The translations under genes and the position numbers were made by a program. 64,000 nt of DNA from GH45 sp046704385 (GTDB taxonomy: Bacteria; Bacteroidota; Bacteroidia; Bacteroidales; SZUA-534), in contig JBJKSB010000090.1 in NCBI GenBank assembly GCA_046704385.1, positions 36,053 to 100,052 on the forward strand. The letters run 5' to 3'. This document shows, piece after piece, positions 56,401 through 64,000 of this stretch. Under the pieces are notes generated by a model. The model did not search any database and was not told where the DNA came from. It saw nothing but the letters and a program-made list of their open reading frames with translations. Every line of letters starts with the position of its first letter. The stretch's first letter is position 1.

Positions 56401-59400
56401 GGCATACTGGCTGACGGTGGAAATATTTCCGGTGCCACCAAAAAGAAATTAGTAATAAGTAACGCCGCTTTAACAGATGAAGACACCTATTACTGTGTTA
56501 TTTCCGGATTGTGTAATACAGTTAATACAACAGGGATAGATTTAACGGTAATAAGCTCTTCGGTTATCAGTACCCAACCCGATTCGATCCAAACATATTG
56601 TTCCGACGAAACCCTGAGCCTCTCTATTGAAACATCCGGGACCGGTCATAATTATGAATGGTGGCGGGGATCGACCCAACTTATTAATGATGGGCGAATC
56701 CTGAATGCCGACACAAAAGCCCTGACCATTTTGAATGTAACTACAGCAGATGCTGGAAGTTATTACTGTAAGATTACTGATGTTACACCAGTTGAAACAA
56801 GCAAGACAAGCATTGTTTCTATTTATCCGGCTACACAGATTTTAACCAGCCCCAATGATGCAGTACGCTGCGTAGGCGATTTGGTAACCTTTGCAGTAAG
56901 CGCCAAAGGTGGTGGTATATTACATTATCAATGGGTAAATAATTCCGGCGATATTCCAAATGACACTTTGGATACTTATACCATCTCACCATTAGCCGAC
57001 GGCGACGATAATGTGATTTACTGCAGGGTGACCGGTAGTTGCGGTTTGCCGGTTACTTCATCTTCGGCTAAACTCGTGGTGAATAAACCAACAGTTTGGG
57101 TCAGTGATCCTGCTGATGCAGGCGTCTGTGAAGGTTCTTCTACTGCTCTTAGTCTGGGTGTTACCGGTGATAGTTTGACCTATCAATGGTATTTCGGTAC
57201 AACTCCTATTACTGGGGCAAACAAAATTAACTATACGCTGGCCAATGCCAGGCTCGCTGATGAAGGGCTTTATTCGGTTAAGTACCAGGGAATTTGCGAT
57301 TTAACCCCGGCAACCAGCGGATCGGCCTATGTAACTGTTAATCCACAGGCTGCATTTACAAAATCGCCAATTAACAAAACAAAATGCGTTGGCGATCAGG
57401 CTGTTTTTACGGTAAAAGCAGTAGGTTCAAATTTAACTTACTCCTGGTATTATAATGGAACTGCTATTCCTTTAACAAATAACGATTCTTTAACAATAGC
57501 CTCAGTAGCAAAAACAGATGAAGGTTCATACACTTGCCATGTTACGGGTGACTGTGGGAACGAAGCTATTAGTGACCCGGCTTACTTAACTGTAAATACC
57601 CCTATTGTGGTAGTAAATCCATTGGCATCTCCCATATGTGAAAATACAAGTACCAGCATAAGTTTAGGTATAACTGGTGATGTTAATACTTACCAATGGT
57701 ATTTTAATACTACCACGGTTGTTACCGACACAGGTGGATATTCTGATTCAAACGCAGGTACTCTTATTATCGATAACGCTACAAAAGCATATGAAGGCTA
57801 TTACAACTGCGTGGTTACCGGTGGGTGCAGTCAATCAATAACCACTGGCGGAACTTATTTAACCGTAAACCAAGCCACTAAAATTACTGATCAACCCATA
57901 AGTGCTACTACCTGCAATGGAGCAGATGTTGAATTTCAATTGAGTGCAGTGGGCGTGGGTCTCACCTATCAATGGTATAAAGATGGGGTTTCTTTGGGGG
58001 CAGGTCAAACAAATTATATAATCAGTTTGCCTGGCGTTACATCGGCTGACAATGGAGCCTATACCTGTGTGGTGACTGGTTCTTGTGGTACAGTGACAAG
58101 CGACCAGGCTATTTTAACCGTAACCGATAAACCAGTTGTTACTAATCCTACAGATGTTACTGTTTGCGAAACCGAAGGTGCCTCATTTACGATTACGGCC
58201 ACTGGTTCCAGTCTTAACTATCAATGGAAAACCTCAGTAGGAAATACTTCTTTATCAAATAATACAACCTATTCAGGCGTAAAAACCAACAAACTGAGTA
58301 TTACGAATGCCACCCCTACAATAGCTGGTGGATATTATTGTGCTGTAACAAATTTATGTGGTTCTGTCCCCAGCCAACCGGGTTATCTCAACGTGAAACC
58401 AGCTACACAAATTACCCTGCAACCCCAGGGCGATGCCTTATGTGCCGGCAATAATATTACTTTCAGGGTTGTGGCCACCGGTAAAAATCTGACCTACGAC
58501 TGGCGCTTTAATAATGTGTCAATTAGTGGGGCTACCGATTCTGTTTATACAGTGCCCAACATTCAACCCGCTAATGCCGGCGATTATACCTGTTTGGTAT
58601 CAGGTGATTGTGGAATAGTTTTAAGCGATCCGGCAACCCTGGTAGTATTACCTTCCGGTAAAGTTAACACTCCCCTGTCCGACCAATATGTATGCTTAGA
58701 TAACCAGGTAATTTTTACTATTGATGCCACAGGTGACAATCTTACTTATCAATGGATTAAAGATAACACAACGCCGCTGTCAGATGACGGTAATATTGTA
58801 GGATCACAAACCAAAGAATTGACCATTAATTATACTGATTTTGTACACGACGGCTTTTATCGGTGCGACATTACTTCAACCTGCGGTGGCAACAGTAGCC
58901 TGACTGCTAATTTAATGGTACTCGATTCTACAAAAATTACCAACCAGCCGGTTGATCAGACCGTGACCATAGGAGGTACGGCTTATTTTAACGTATCAGC
59001 TACCGATAGTATCATTGGTTATCAATGGAAATTTGGAAGTACTGATTTGGTAAATAATGGTACTACTATTTTGGGTGCCAATACACCAACACTAACTTTG
59101 AAAAATGTCTCGGCATCAGAAGAAGGACTGTACAGCTGTGTGGTAACAGGCTTCTGTGGTACCCGCACAAGCGATGCCGGGCTGCTGACGGTAAATGTTC
59201 CTATCGTAATTAATCATAGCCCTTCCGATACCATTATATGTGAAGGAGGAATTGCCAGTTTTGAAGTTGATGCAACCGGAGTTACGGCATACCAATGGTA
59301 TTTTGGAAGTAATCCGATTACTGATGCCACCGGGCCAACTTTAATCCTAAATTCTGTAGTACCTGCCAATTCGGGTGTTTATACCTGTAAGTTGACCGGC

Positions 59401-62400
59401 ACATTTGGAAATATTCAGAATATTACTGCAAATCTACAAGTAAGGGAAATTGCAAGAATCACTGCTAATCCCACTGATGAAACAGTTTGCGAAAATTCTG
59501 ACTTATCATTTAAAGTTACGGCTACAGGGTATAGCCTATCATATCAGTGGCAAAAAGATGGTACAAACATTACCGATGTTGGCAATCGTATAGGTACTAA
59601 TACCAATGAACTTATAATTTCCGGTGCCGGAGCAGCAGATATTGGAGCCTATAAATGTATAGTCAGCTCCGCCACCTGTAATACCATCGAAAGCAATCCG
59701 GGAAGTTTATCTGTAAATTTATTACCTGATGCTGCAGGTACCGTCACCGGGAAACAGACGGTTTGTCAGGGAGAACAGGGTGTTATTTATAGTGTTCCGG
59801 AAATAACAAACGCTACCGGTTATACCTGGGATTTGCCTTACGGAGCAACCATTTCGTTTGGAATCGGTACCCGGTCAATCCGGGTTAATTATGCCAATAA
59901 TTCACAATCAGGAACCATCTCAGTTCATGGCCAAAATAGTTGTGGAAGCGGAACAGAATCAGCAAGTATTGCAATAACTGTTAATTCGTTACCTGTAGCA
60001 TTTGCAGGGGATGACCAGTTGGTTTGTGGTGAAACCACTAGTATGGCTGCAAATAGTGTTACCGGGGCATGGAGTATACTTTCTGGTGATGCTGTTATAA
60101 GTAATACAACTTTTTACAATACTGTAGTTAACAATTTAAAACAGGGTGAAAATCAATTTATCTGGACCGTAACCCAGAACGGTTGTATTAACCAGGATAC
60201 CATGAGTATCACCAATACTACCGTAACCGTTGATGCCGGTGAAAATAAAACCGTTTGTTCAAAAACCACCAATTTACAGGCCTATACGCCAACCACCGGT
60301 GCAGTTTGGTCTGTTGAAAGCGGTTCCGGTATTATTGACGATTTATCATCTCCAACAAGCCAGGTTAGCAGCCTGTCGCAAGGTGCCAATCAATTTGCCT
60401 GGGTGGTAAATAATATGGGTTGTGTTAGTTCCGATGTGGTTACTATTACAAACGATTTACCCCATGTACCTAACGGAGGGGCCGACCACGTAGTTGATTT
60501 TAATCAGACCACGCTGGATGCTGAACCTACTGAAACAGGAACAGTAGGAACTTGGTCTGTTTTAAGTGGTAGCGGGGACTTTACCGATCCGAATAACCCA
60601 AAAACTGATATAAGTGGCCTTACTCCTGGTGTTAATGTTCTGTTGTGGACGGTTCAACGCAATAATTGTATTTTGGCTGATACGGTAAGTGTTGAAAATA
60701 CTATGATTGATGTGCCTGAAGCCGGACCAAACCAAACAGTATGTACCAATTCAACAAAATTAGCCGCTGTGAATCCCGATGTTGGAACCGGTGAATGGAG
60801 CGTAATTTCAGGTGCGGCAACTTTTGCCGATAAATACAACAACACGTCACAGGTTTCGAACCTGGGGCATGGCAGCAATTGGTTAAAATGGACAGTAAGA
60901 ACTTCAGGCTCTGGTATGGAATACGATTCTGTTCTTATCATTAATAACCAGGCAACAATAGCGAATGCCGGTCCTGATATTACAATTTGTACCGATTCTG
61001 TAAATCTCAATGCTAATAATCCAATTTATGGAACCGGTCTGTGGACACTTAACAGTGGCTCCGGTGACATAGCCGATCTGTCCGATCCGGTATCGGCAAT
61101 TACAAATTTAGGTCAGGGTACCAATGAGCTAAAATGGACTATCACCAATGTTAATTGTGTTACAGAAGATTTTGTTAAAGTAACTAACAACACACCTACT
61201 ACTGCAGAAGCCGGTTCCGATCAAACCATTTGTTTGAATGAAACCACTCTTTTACCCAACACGCCATCAGTTGGAACAGGATCATGGAGTCTGATATCCG
61301 GTTCTGGTACATTCTCTGAAAACGAAGTAACACGAATTGCACCCGATAGCAATGTTTACCGGTATACTATCACCATGGGTATCTGTAAATCAACCGATGA
61401 TGTTGTAATTGTAAATAATAAACCCACCACTCCTTATGCCGGATACGATCAAAATTTATGTTCTGATACTGTCGTTCTGGCAGGAAATGCAGCTATACAG
61501 GGAACCGGCGTTTGGTCTGTTATAAGTGGTGCCGGAAATTTCACCAGTAAAACGGTTAATAATCCAACGGTTACAGGCATTTCCGAAGATCTCAATATTT
61601 ATAGGTGGACTATTACCAATAAAGGGTGCACCGAATTTGACGAAGTTCAGGTAACCAATAATTATGTTGCAGCCAATGCTGGTGACGATATCGATTTGTG
61701 CGAAAGCAGTTACCAGTTACTAGCCTCTACTGCTGACCCAGGGACAGGAACCTGGAGTGTGGTAGGTTCCAGCGGTGCTATCTTTACAAATCAGAATAAT
61801 CCAAATACTACGGTTACAAACCTCTCGAATGGTGAAAATGTATTACGATGGACGGTTGAGCATGAAGGATGCCTGGCTTACGACGATGTGGTTGTTGGTA
61901 ATTATCAGCCTACGGATGCATTTGCTGGCGAAAATCAATCCATTTGTGGAAAATCAGCCACTTTACATGCAAATATACCAGAGTACGGAGTTGGAGAATG
62001 GATAGTAATGAGTGGATCGGGTAACTTCGATAACACCAGTTCACCATGGGCAGTAGTAAGCAATTTGGGTGAAGGCCAAAATACTTTGCGGTGGACTATT
62101 TCTAATGAAAGTTGTTTCTCATACGATGATGTAATAGTAAAAAACAACCTGGCAGAAAATGTTTTTGCCGGGAACGATCAGGTGGCCTGCTCCGACACCG
62201 CTGTACTGGAAGCCAATATACCAAAAATAGGTACCGGACGATGGTCAATAATTAATGGAGCTGGTAATTTTGATAATCCAAATTCAAACAAAACAGTCAT
62301 CAGAAACCTGGGCAAAGGGCAAAATATCTTAAAATGGACCGTATCCAGCGGCGATTGTCATGTAATTGATACGGTGGTTATTTCAAGTACCATCCCGACA

Positions 62401-63933
62401 AGGTCGGTAGCCGGTGCCGACAGAATTTTGTGCGCCGATAGTACCATTCTTGCCGGAAATACTCCGACGGTTGGTACCGGAGAATGGATTCTGGTTTCAG
62501 GAAGTGCTGTAATTGAAGACCCTACAAGTCCAAATTCAAGAGTTACGGCAATTCAATTAGGTAATACCACCTTGCGTTGGACTATCAGCGAAAATGGTTG
62601 TTTCTCTGATGATGAACTTACCTTAATCAATAATGAACCCAGTAAACCGTTTGCCGGATATGATGAAGAAGTTTGCGCAGACTCTGCACGCCTTTTCGCT
62701 GAACCACCAACAACAGGTAAAGGAAGATGGACCCTGGTTAGCGGTGATGCTACTATTCAAAATCCGGACACGAATCAAACGGTAGTCAATAATATGAAAT
62801 TTAATAATAACACTTTCCGCTGGACAGTTACCAATAAAAATTGTGTTATTTATGATGATGTTGTTATAACCAATAATTACGAATATGTAAATGCAGGTGC
62901 CGATAAACAGGTAAATTCTCCTTCTGTTCAGCTGGTAGGAAATGTACCAACTAAAGGAAAAGGGGAATGGAAAGTTTCAGCCAGTGATGGAACTATTGAA
63001 ACACCTGATAACTTCCAAACCATGGTTAACAGCTTGGGCTCAGGGGCAAATATTTTCACCTGGACCATTAATAATAACGGATGTATTTCGAGCGACGATA
63101 TCGTGATCAGCTATGTTGTAATGCCCGTGGCTGATTTTGAACCTTCTGAGGTTAAGGGATGCCCACCTATGTTGGTTAATTTTGTGAATTCATCTACTGG
63201 TGGCGAGCCCTACCATTGGGATTTTGGCGATGGGGAAACATCGGAGGATCAAAGCCTGTATCACATATATAATGATCCCGGGGTTTATAAAGCTGTACTT
63301 ACTTGTACGGCCCCACTCGGACAAACCGTTGAAAAAGATACCTTTATTACTGTTTATACTAACCCGATTGCTGATTTTGAGATTGCTCCCGATACTATTT
63401 ACGTCCCCGGTGAACACATTAGCTGTTACAATTATTCAAAAGATGCAGCCAGTAGCCAGTGGTTCTTTGGCGACGGTACTTATCTTGATGATTTTTCACC
63501 GTTATATTCATATACCGACGAAGGGATATATAATATTACACTTAAAGTTACCTCAAAAGAAGGTTGTGTAGATTCGATGACCCGTATTAATGCGGTTGTG
63601 GTACTGCCGCGAAGTAATTTCTTCTTCCCGCAAGCCTTTACTCCTAACCCGAATGGATCATCAGGCGGTGTTTATGATCCACAAGACCGGTCGAATGATG
63701 TATTTTATCCCATTGTTGTAGATGGGGATCTGGATGAATATGAAATGTTAGTTTATAACCGGTCAGGAGTTTTGTTATTTAAAACCAAAGATGTAAATAA
63801 AGGCTGGGATGGCTACTATAAAAACAAGATGCTTCCGCAGGACGTTTATATTTACCTGGTACAGGGTAAATATAATAATGGTCAGCCTTTTAAAATGACC
63901 GGTAATGTTTTACTTATTGTAAAAGATAATTAG
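50425..63933 (+). CDS. giant type IX-secreted repeat protein (Ig-like and PKD domains)
   Basis: This 4502-residue exported protein is probably a surface adhesin or filament. An N-terminal signal peptide ends near residue 48 (NSGYA), with a long charged n-region; Met9 is an alternative start. Block A (about 65-800) has repeats containing GGxYSGxGV and PGTYTITYxYT with paired Cys. Block B (about 889-3097) has about 25 Ig-like domains of roughly 88 residues, each with a C-E-G-like opening, YQW and YxCxVTG. Block C (about 3192-4226) has 13 repeats of roughly 80 residues opening AGxDQxxC and containing GTGxWSVxSGSG. Two PKD-like domains (4236 and 4317) and a gliding-motility-type C-terminal sorting domain (about 4398-4502, FFFPQAFTPNPNG) follow. 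The next gene starts 1 bp after its stop. Confidence 0.93.
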   Translation: MNYWLGIIMKTTKFDKRLKLNMRIGLIYKPIILLVLFVSVFVNSGYALNEINSALLGPFTQGQTLNYCTTDGEDLLTGITPSGGTFSGPFLYNISGNTANIDPSAIGAAVFTIRYQGQSYTVNITDPAVGVTLAPFAPNNYCENDGAFVLTGGNPADPTGTYWVDGVATVQFDPATVGPGVHNIQYSVGTGTCIGYSTPQLITVYAVTPATLILPVKDVCISDAPLTLSGGNPLGGLYSGTSVAGGNFDPSVGPGTYTITYTYTNAANCVSTATDNIVVHPEPSNRTCTRTNYCLGGAGGTITVPLSEAGVTYNLINNATLANEGSLPGIAGTNITFTGISAGDYFVRAVNSMVSSCFVDFNLLNISVNPLPGLAPSATDPDFCIGGTTQIFANPTVPADITNYVWSSGEMISSPVVAPVSTTNYIVTITDNNGCKNKDSVSVTIYPLPTVGFTLPVTNVCVDASAFVITGGSGTPLGGVGVYSGTGVGGGLFDPAAATPGTYTLTYQYTDPNTCVNTATDNITVNPLPAVGINNLLTKHCDIDPIDPFEGSPQVLNPGESGVFSGLNSGLTDNGDGTAVYDPANTGLGSYTITYKFTDANGCSDTASQNTRTGTELHLVGLKDTYCDNEGITTFNYTPGVSSFPGGDTLFVSPASTTFVDNLGSPATADFNPSGELPNTYTFRYEYYDDIGCENIITKDVDVRASPTSSFEGLSSPYCASAADDSLKGYPVPVGLAKGKFSATVTGLTDNNDGTAVFSPTLSVPGGPYSIKYSYTDVYGCSDSVSLPVTVNIDPVAKISGTATICQGAFTNLKVKFDSVSNYTVIYSDGSSTNTKSVVNLDSMIIAVNPSSTRTYTLVSVVDDLSGCSGFVSGSALITVRPVINITSDLSDVTVCEDSSAIFKVTATGATTLQYEWFFAGTSVQSGNSPMYIRPATLADDGKEVYCKITSTSCATFSATSLKPKLYVNETTTVTAITLTPNDTVCEGSGPSITVTDNGVNNTYQWQKYTAGAWGNIATDAHITDVTSPGLLIQNINSAYAGNYRCIVTGDCSFDISNPVTITVINKIAINTQPLDTTACSGGNVQFVIETNDDVNNTFVWFFDDGSGFVPIDSTRILVLNTIDATNIGDYKCEVTSKCGETLTSNLVYLDLYAPVVISKDPVTKSRCELSTVYFNVITTGDIVSYQWYHDGNPVGTNSNTLELLNVTQAADGGDYWCIVDGECNNPESGHATLTVDQGFTITKQPQSKTVCDNGLTSTSLSVTISPLSNQKYQWYKVGTGALAGKTTNTLNINPYTDAANAGQYFCVIKNACEDSLPSSKATLSTGTTVSLSPLASTLDECAGQDLQLSVTPAGTVDSLRWFKNGTMLFDGTRLQNTQTSTLDITSIKTSDNATYRCTAYGVCNTSGVNASVFLTVSDSVALTSNPLNDTVCEGYPATLSFACTGTEPKFYLWKRSDGNPVSVTDNLQTLTFSPAAVSDSGSYYCEVTNTCNSIPVITGNAHLKVDKIFSITSPVSVTQCEGSTAIFKVTADVPGLIYQWEDTTTGPLSNTAPFSGVNTPTLTISGITTAEAAVYRCLVIGTCDSIYSNPATLKVNKGVNISQQPASDSICYGEDVNLYAAATGSNLVYDWYKGTTLVKANSQLFDITGFDRTTDAGTYNCVVYNACSSASTDTIELYPADSTMVTNPTSKTRCEGSVVNFTVNATGSNLNYQWQFAGTSLTTGNPHYINVKGSTLGINDITSADEGLYTCLVTGTCTYSGPTPGASLTVADSVRILDNPINDTVCKGSDASFTVTVSSGNPTRYAWKQISGALPADSINSTLIFPGAVESNQGDYYCVISNGVCDSITSNTIHLEVEDSLKINPPLVASDTSCEGASIHFDVDASGPTNIYYQWYKASTPLLNITGKITGVNSASLGINNIVPGDGGSYNCKVTSVCGNSPQGPVVLKVNEDVDYIPLPLAQSVTLGGTATFTVTATGDTTGFQWYGVSHGILADGGNISGATKKKLVISNAALTDEDTYYCVISGLCNTVNTTGIDLTVISSSVISTQPDSIQTYCSDETLSLSIETSGTGHNYEWWRGSTQLINDGRILNADTKALTILNVTTADAGSYYCKITDVTPVETSKTSIVSIYPATQILTSPNDAVRCVGDLVTFAVSAKGGGILHYQWVNNSGDIPNDTLDTYTISPLADGDDNVIYCRVTGSCGLPVTSSSAKLVVNKPTVWVSDPADAGVCEGSSTALSLGVTGDSLTYQWYFGTTPITGANKINYTLANARLADEGLYSVKYQGICDLTPATSGSAYVTVNPQAAFTKSPINKTKCVGDQAVFTVKAVGSNLTYSWYYNGTAIPLTNNDSLTIASVAKTDEGSYTCHVTGDCGNEAISDPAYLTVNTPIVVVNPLASPICENTSTSISLGITGDVNTYQWYFNTTTVVTDTGGYSDSNAGTLIIDNATKAYEGYYNCVVTGGCSQSITTGGTYLTVNQATKITDQPISATTCNGADVEFQLSAVGVGLTYQWYKDGVSLGAGQTNYIISLPGVTSADNGAYTCVVTGSCGTVTSDQAILTVTDKPVVTNPTDVTVCETEGASFTITATGSSLNYQWKTSVGNTSLSNNTTYSGVKTNKLSITNATPTIAGGYYCAVTNLCGSVPSQPGYLNVKPATQITLQPQGDALCAGNNITFRVVATGKNLTYDWRFNNVSISGATDSVYTVPNIQPANAGDYTCLVSGDCGIVLSDPATLVVLPSGKVNTPLSDQYVCLDNQVIFTIDATGDNLTYQWIKDNTTPLSDDGNIVGSQTKELTINYTDFVHDGFYRCDITSTCGGNSSLTANLMVLDSTKITNQPVDQTVTIGGTAYFNVSATDSIIGYQWKFGSTDLVNNGTTILGANTPTLTLKNVSASEEGLYSCVVTGFCGTRTSDAGLLTVNVPIVINHSPSDTIICEGGIASFEVDATGVTAYQWYFGSNPITDATGPTLILNSVVPANSGVYTCKLTGTFGNIQNITANLQVREIARITANPTDETVCENSDLSFKVTATGYSLSYQWQKDGTNITDVGNRIGTNTNELIISGAGAADIGAYKCIVSSATCNTIESNPGSLSVNLLPDAAGTVTGKQTVCQGEQGVIYSVPEITNATGYTWDLPYGATISFGIGTRSIRVNYANNSQSGTISVHGQNSCGSGTESASIAITVNSLPVAFAGDDQLVCGETTSMAANSVTGAWSILSGDAVISNTTFYNTVVNNLKQGENQFIWTVTQNGCINQDTMSITNTTVTVDAGENKTVCSKTTNLQAYTPTTGAVWSVESGSGIIDDLSSPTSQVSSLSQGANQFAWVVNNMGCVSSDVVTITNDLPHVPNGGADHVVDFNQTTLDAEPTETGTVGTWSVLSGSGDFTDPNNPKTDISGLTPGVNVLLWTVQRNNCILADTVSVENTMIDVPEAGPNQTVCTNSTKLAAVNPDVGTGEWSVISGAATFADKYNNTSQVSNLGHGSNWLKWTVRTSGSGMEYDSVLIINNQATIANAGPDITICTDSVNLNANNPIYGTGLWTLNSGSGDIADLSDPVSAITNLGQGTNELKWTITNVNCVTEDFVKVTNNTPTTAEAGSDQTICLNETTLLPNTPSVGTGSWSLISGSGTFSENEVTRIAPDSNVYRYTITMGICKSTDDVVIVNNKPTTPYAGYDQNLCSDTVVLAGNAAIQGTGVWSVISGAGNFTSKTVNNPTVTGISEDLNIYRWTITNKGCTEFDEVQVTNNYVAANAGDDIDLCESSYQLLASTADPGTGTWSVVGSSGAIFTNQNNPNTTVTNLSNGENVLRWTVEHEGCLAYDDVVVGNYQPTDAFAGENQSICGKSATLHANIPEYGVGEWIVMSGSGNFDNTSSPWAVVSNLGEGQNTLRWTISNESCFSYDDVIVKNNLAENVFAGNDQVACSDTAVLEANIPKIGTGRWSIINGAGNFDNPNSNKTVIRNLGKGQNILKWTVSSGDCHVIDTVVISSTIPTRSVAGADRILCADSTILAGNTPTVGTGEWILVSGSAVIEDPTSPNSRVTAIQLGNTTLRWTISENGCFSDDELTLINNEPSKPFAGYDEEVCADSARLFAEPPTTGKGRWTLVSGDATIQNPDTNQTVVNNMKFNNNTFRWTVTNKNCVIYDDVVITNNYEYVNAGADKQVNSPSVQLVGNVPTKGKGEWKVSASDGTIETPDNFQTMVNSLGSGANIFTWTINNNGCISSDDIVISYVVMPVADFEPSEVKGCPPMLVNFVNSSTGGEPYHWDFGDGETSEDQSLYHIYNDPGVYKAVLTCTAPLGQTVEKDTFITVYTNPIADFEIAPDTIYVPGEHISCYNYSKDAASSQWFFGDGTYLDDFSPLYSYTDEGIYNITLKVTSKEGCVDSMTRINAVVVLPRSNFFFPQAFTPNPNGSSGGVYDPQDRSNDVFYPIVVDGDLDEYEMLVYNRSGVLLFKTKDVNKGWDGYYKNKMLPQDVYIYLVQGKYNNGQPFKMTGNVLLIVKDN
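50620..52800 (+). repeat. coding repeat block A of the giant protein
   Basis: About eight protein-level repeats with GGNPLGGLYSGTSVAGG-like and PGTYTLTYQYTD-like stretches. Copies are diverged at DNA level. Confidence 0.7.
53090..59716 (+). repeat. coding repeat block B: about 25 Ig-like units
   Basis: Units of about 265 bp open at a Cys-Glu-Gly-like motif near 53110, 53379, 53650, 53920 and so on to about 59480. Two units (near 56300 and 58940) lack the first Cys and read VTLGGTA or VTIGGTA instead. Confidence 0.8.
59996..63117 (+). repeat. coding repeat block C: 13 AGxDQxxC units
   Basis: Units of about 240 bp open near 60000, 60230, 60470, 60720, 60960, 61210, 61435, 61670, 61920, 62165, 62410, 62650 and 62890. 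Each has a GTGxW-like strand followed by SGSG and a LRWTI-like strand. Confidence 0.8.
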
Positions 63934-63934
63934 A

Positions 63935-64000
63935 ATGAAAAGATGTTTTAGCATAGTACTGATTCTGATTTCGTTTTACGGAGTTAAAGGTCAGGATGCA
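63935..64000 (+). CDS. exported protein, 3' end outside window (possible PorP/SprF family)
   Basis: Only 22 codons are visible: a Lys-Arg start, a hydrophobic core and GQDA, which together form a signal peptide. It begins 1 bp after the stop of the giant type IX-secreted protein, so the two are co-transcribed. In Bacteroidota a PorP/SprF-like outer-membrane protein often follows such genes and anchors the partner. That identity is an inference from position and the typical GQDA processing site. Confidence 0.55.
   Translation, partial: MKRCFSIVLILISFYGVKGQDA

Overview
The window is chromosomal DNA from a member of the Bacteroidota, probably a free-living or marine-type Bacteroidia. The evidence is a SusC/SusD pair, a giant secreted protein ending in a type IX secretion (gliding-motility-type) C-terminal domain, AT-rich start regions without clear Shine-Dalgarno sequences, and several exact matches to the phylum's promoter box TAnnTTTG. 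No tRNA, rRNA, CRISPR array, insertion sequence or prophage was seen.

Layout. 1-9 kb is a carbohydrate-use locus: a GH3 glycosidase cut by the window start, a secreted beta-propeller-like protein, and a SusD-SusC pair on the opposite strand. 9.4-10.8 kb holds a PfkB sugar kinase overlapping a DUF4268 gene. 10.9-11.9 kb is a SiaB-SiaC type kinase/phosphoprotein pair. 11.9-16.4 kb is a three-gene operon: lipoprotein, small exported protein, and a 1025-residue ABC transporter fused to a TerB-like N-terminus. 16.6-28.5 kb carries an S9 peptidase, a MATE exporter, an M23 peptidase, ClpB, a Cache/GAF/PAS/hemerythrin sensor and a YihY-type membrane protein. 28.6-32.2 kb has pnuC-nadR-like NAD precursor salvage genes, an S41 protease and a LOG-family nucleotidase. 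32.6-40.3 kb has two tandem NhaD antiporters and TamB. TsaD is divergent from TamB. 41.7-43.7 kb is a cysteine operon (cysE, then cysK). 44.3-49.3 kb has an M16 peptidase and a GH5 lipoprotein. 50.4-63.9 kb is a single 4502-residue repeat protein, followed by the start of another exported-protein gene cut by the window end.

The most interesting signal lies upstream of cysE, on the minus strand. A consensus promoter drives a 26-codon leader ORF with three consecutive Cys codons and a fourth near its end. This is followed by a strong intrinsic terminator whose U-tract ends 8 bases before the cysE start. No other minus-strand gene lies upstream for that terminator to serve, and part of the leader ORF can pair with the terminator's 5' arm. 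This is the architecture of a cysteine-responsive, ribosome-mediated attenuator controlling serine acetyltransferase and cysteine synthase.

Other notable items are a TamB gene whose membrane anchor is encoded upstream of its first ATG, a 42-bp tandem repeat with a palindromic core, several families of short hairpin repeats between genes, and a sensor-like protein whose only C-terminal output is a complete hemerythrin site. All functions are read from motifs and family resemblance by eye; no database search was run.
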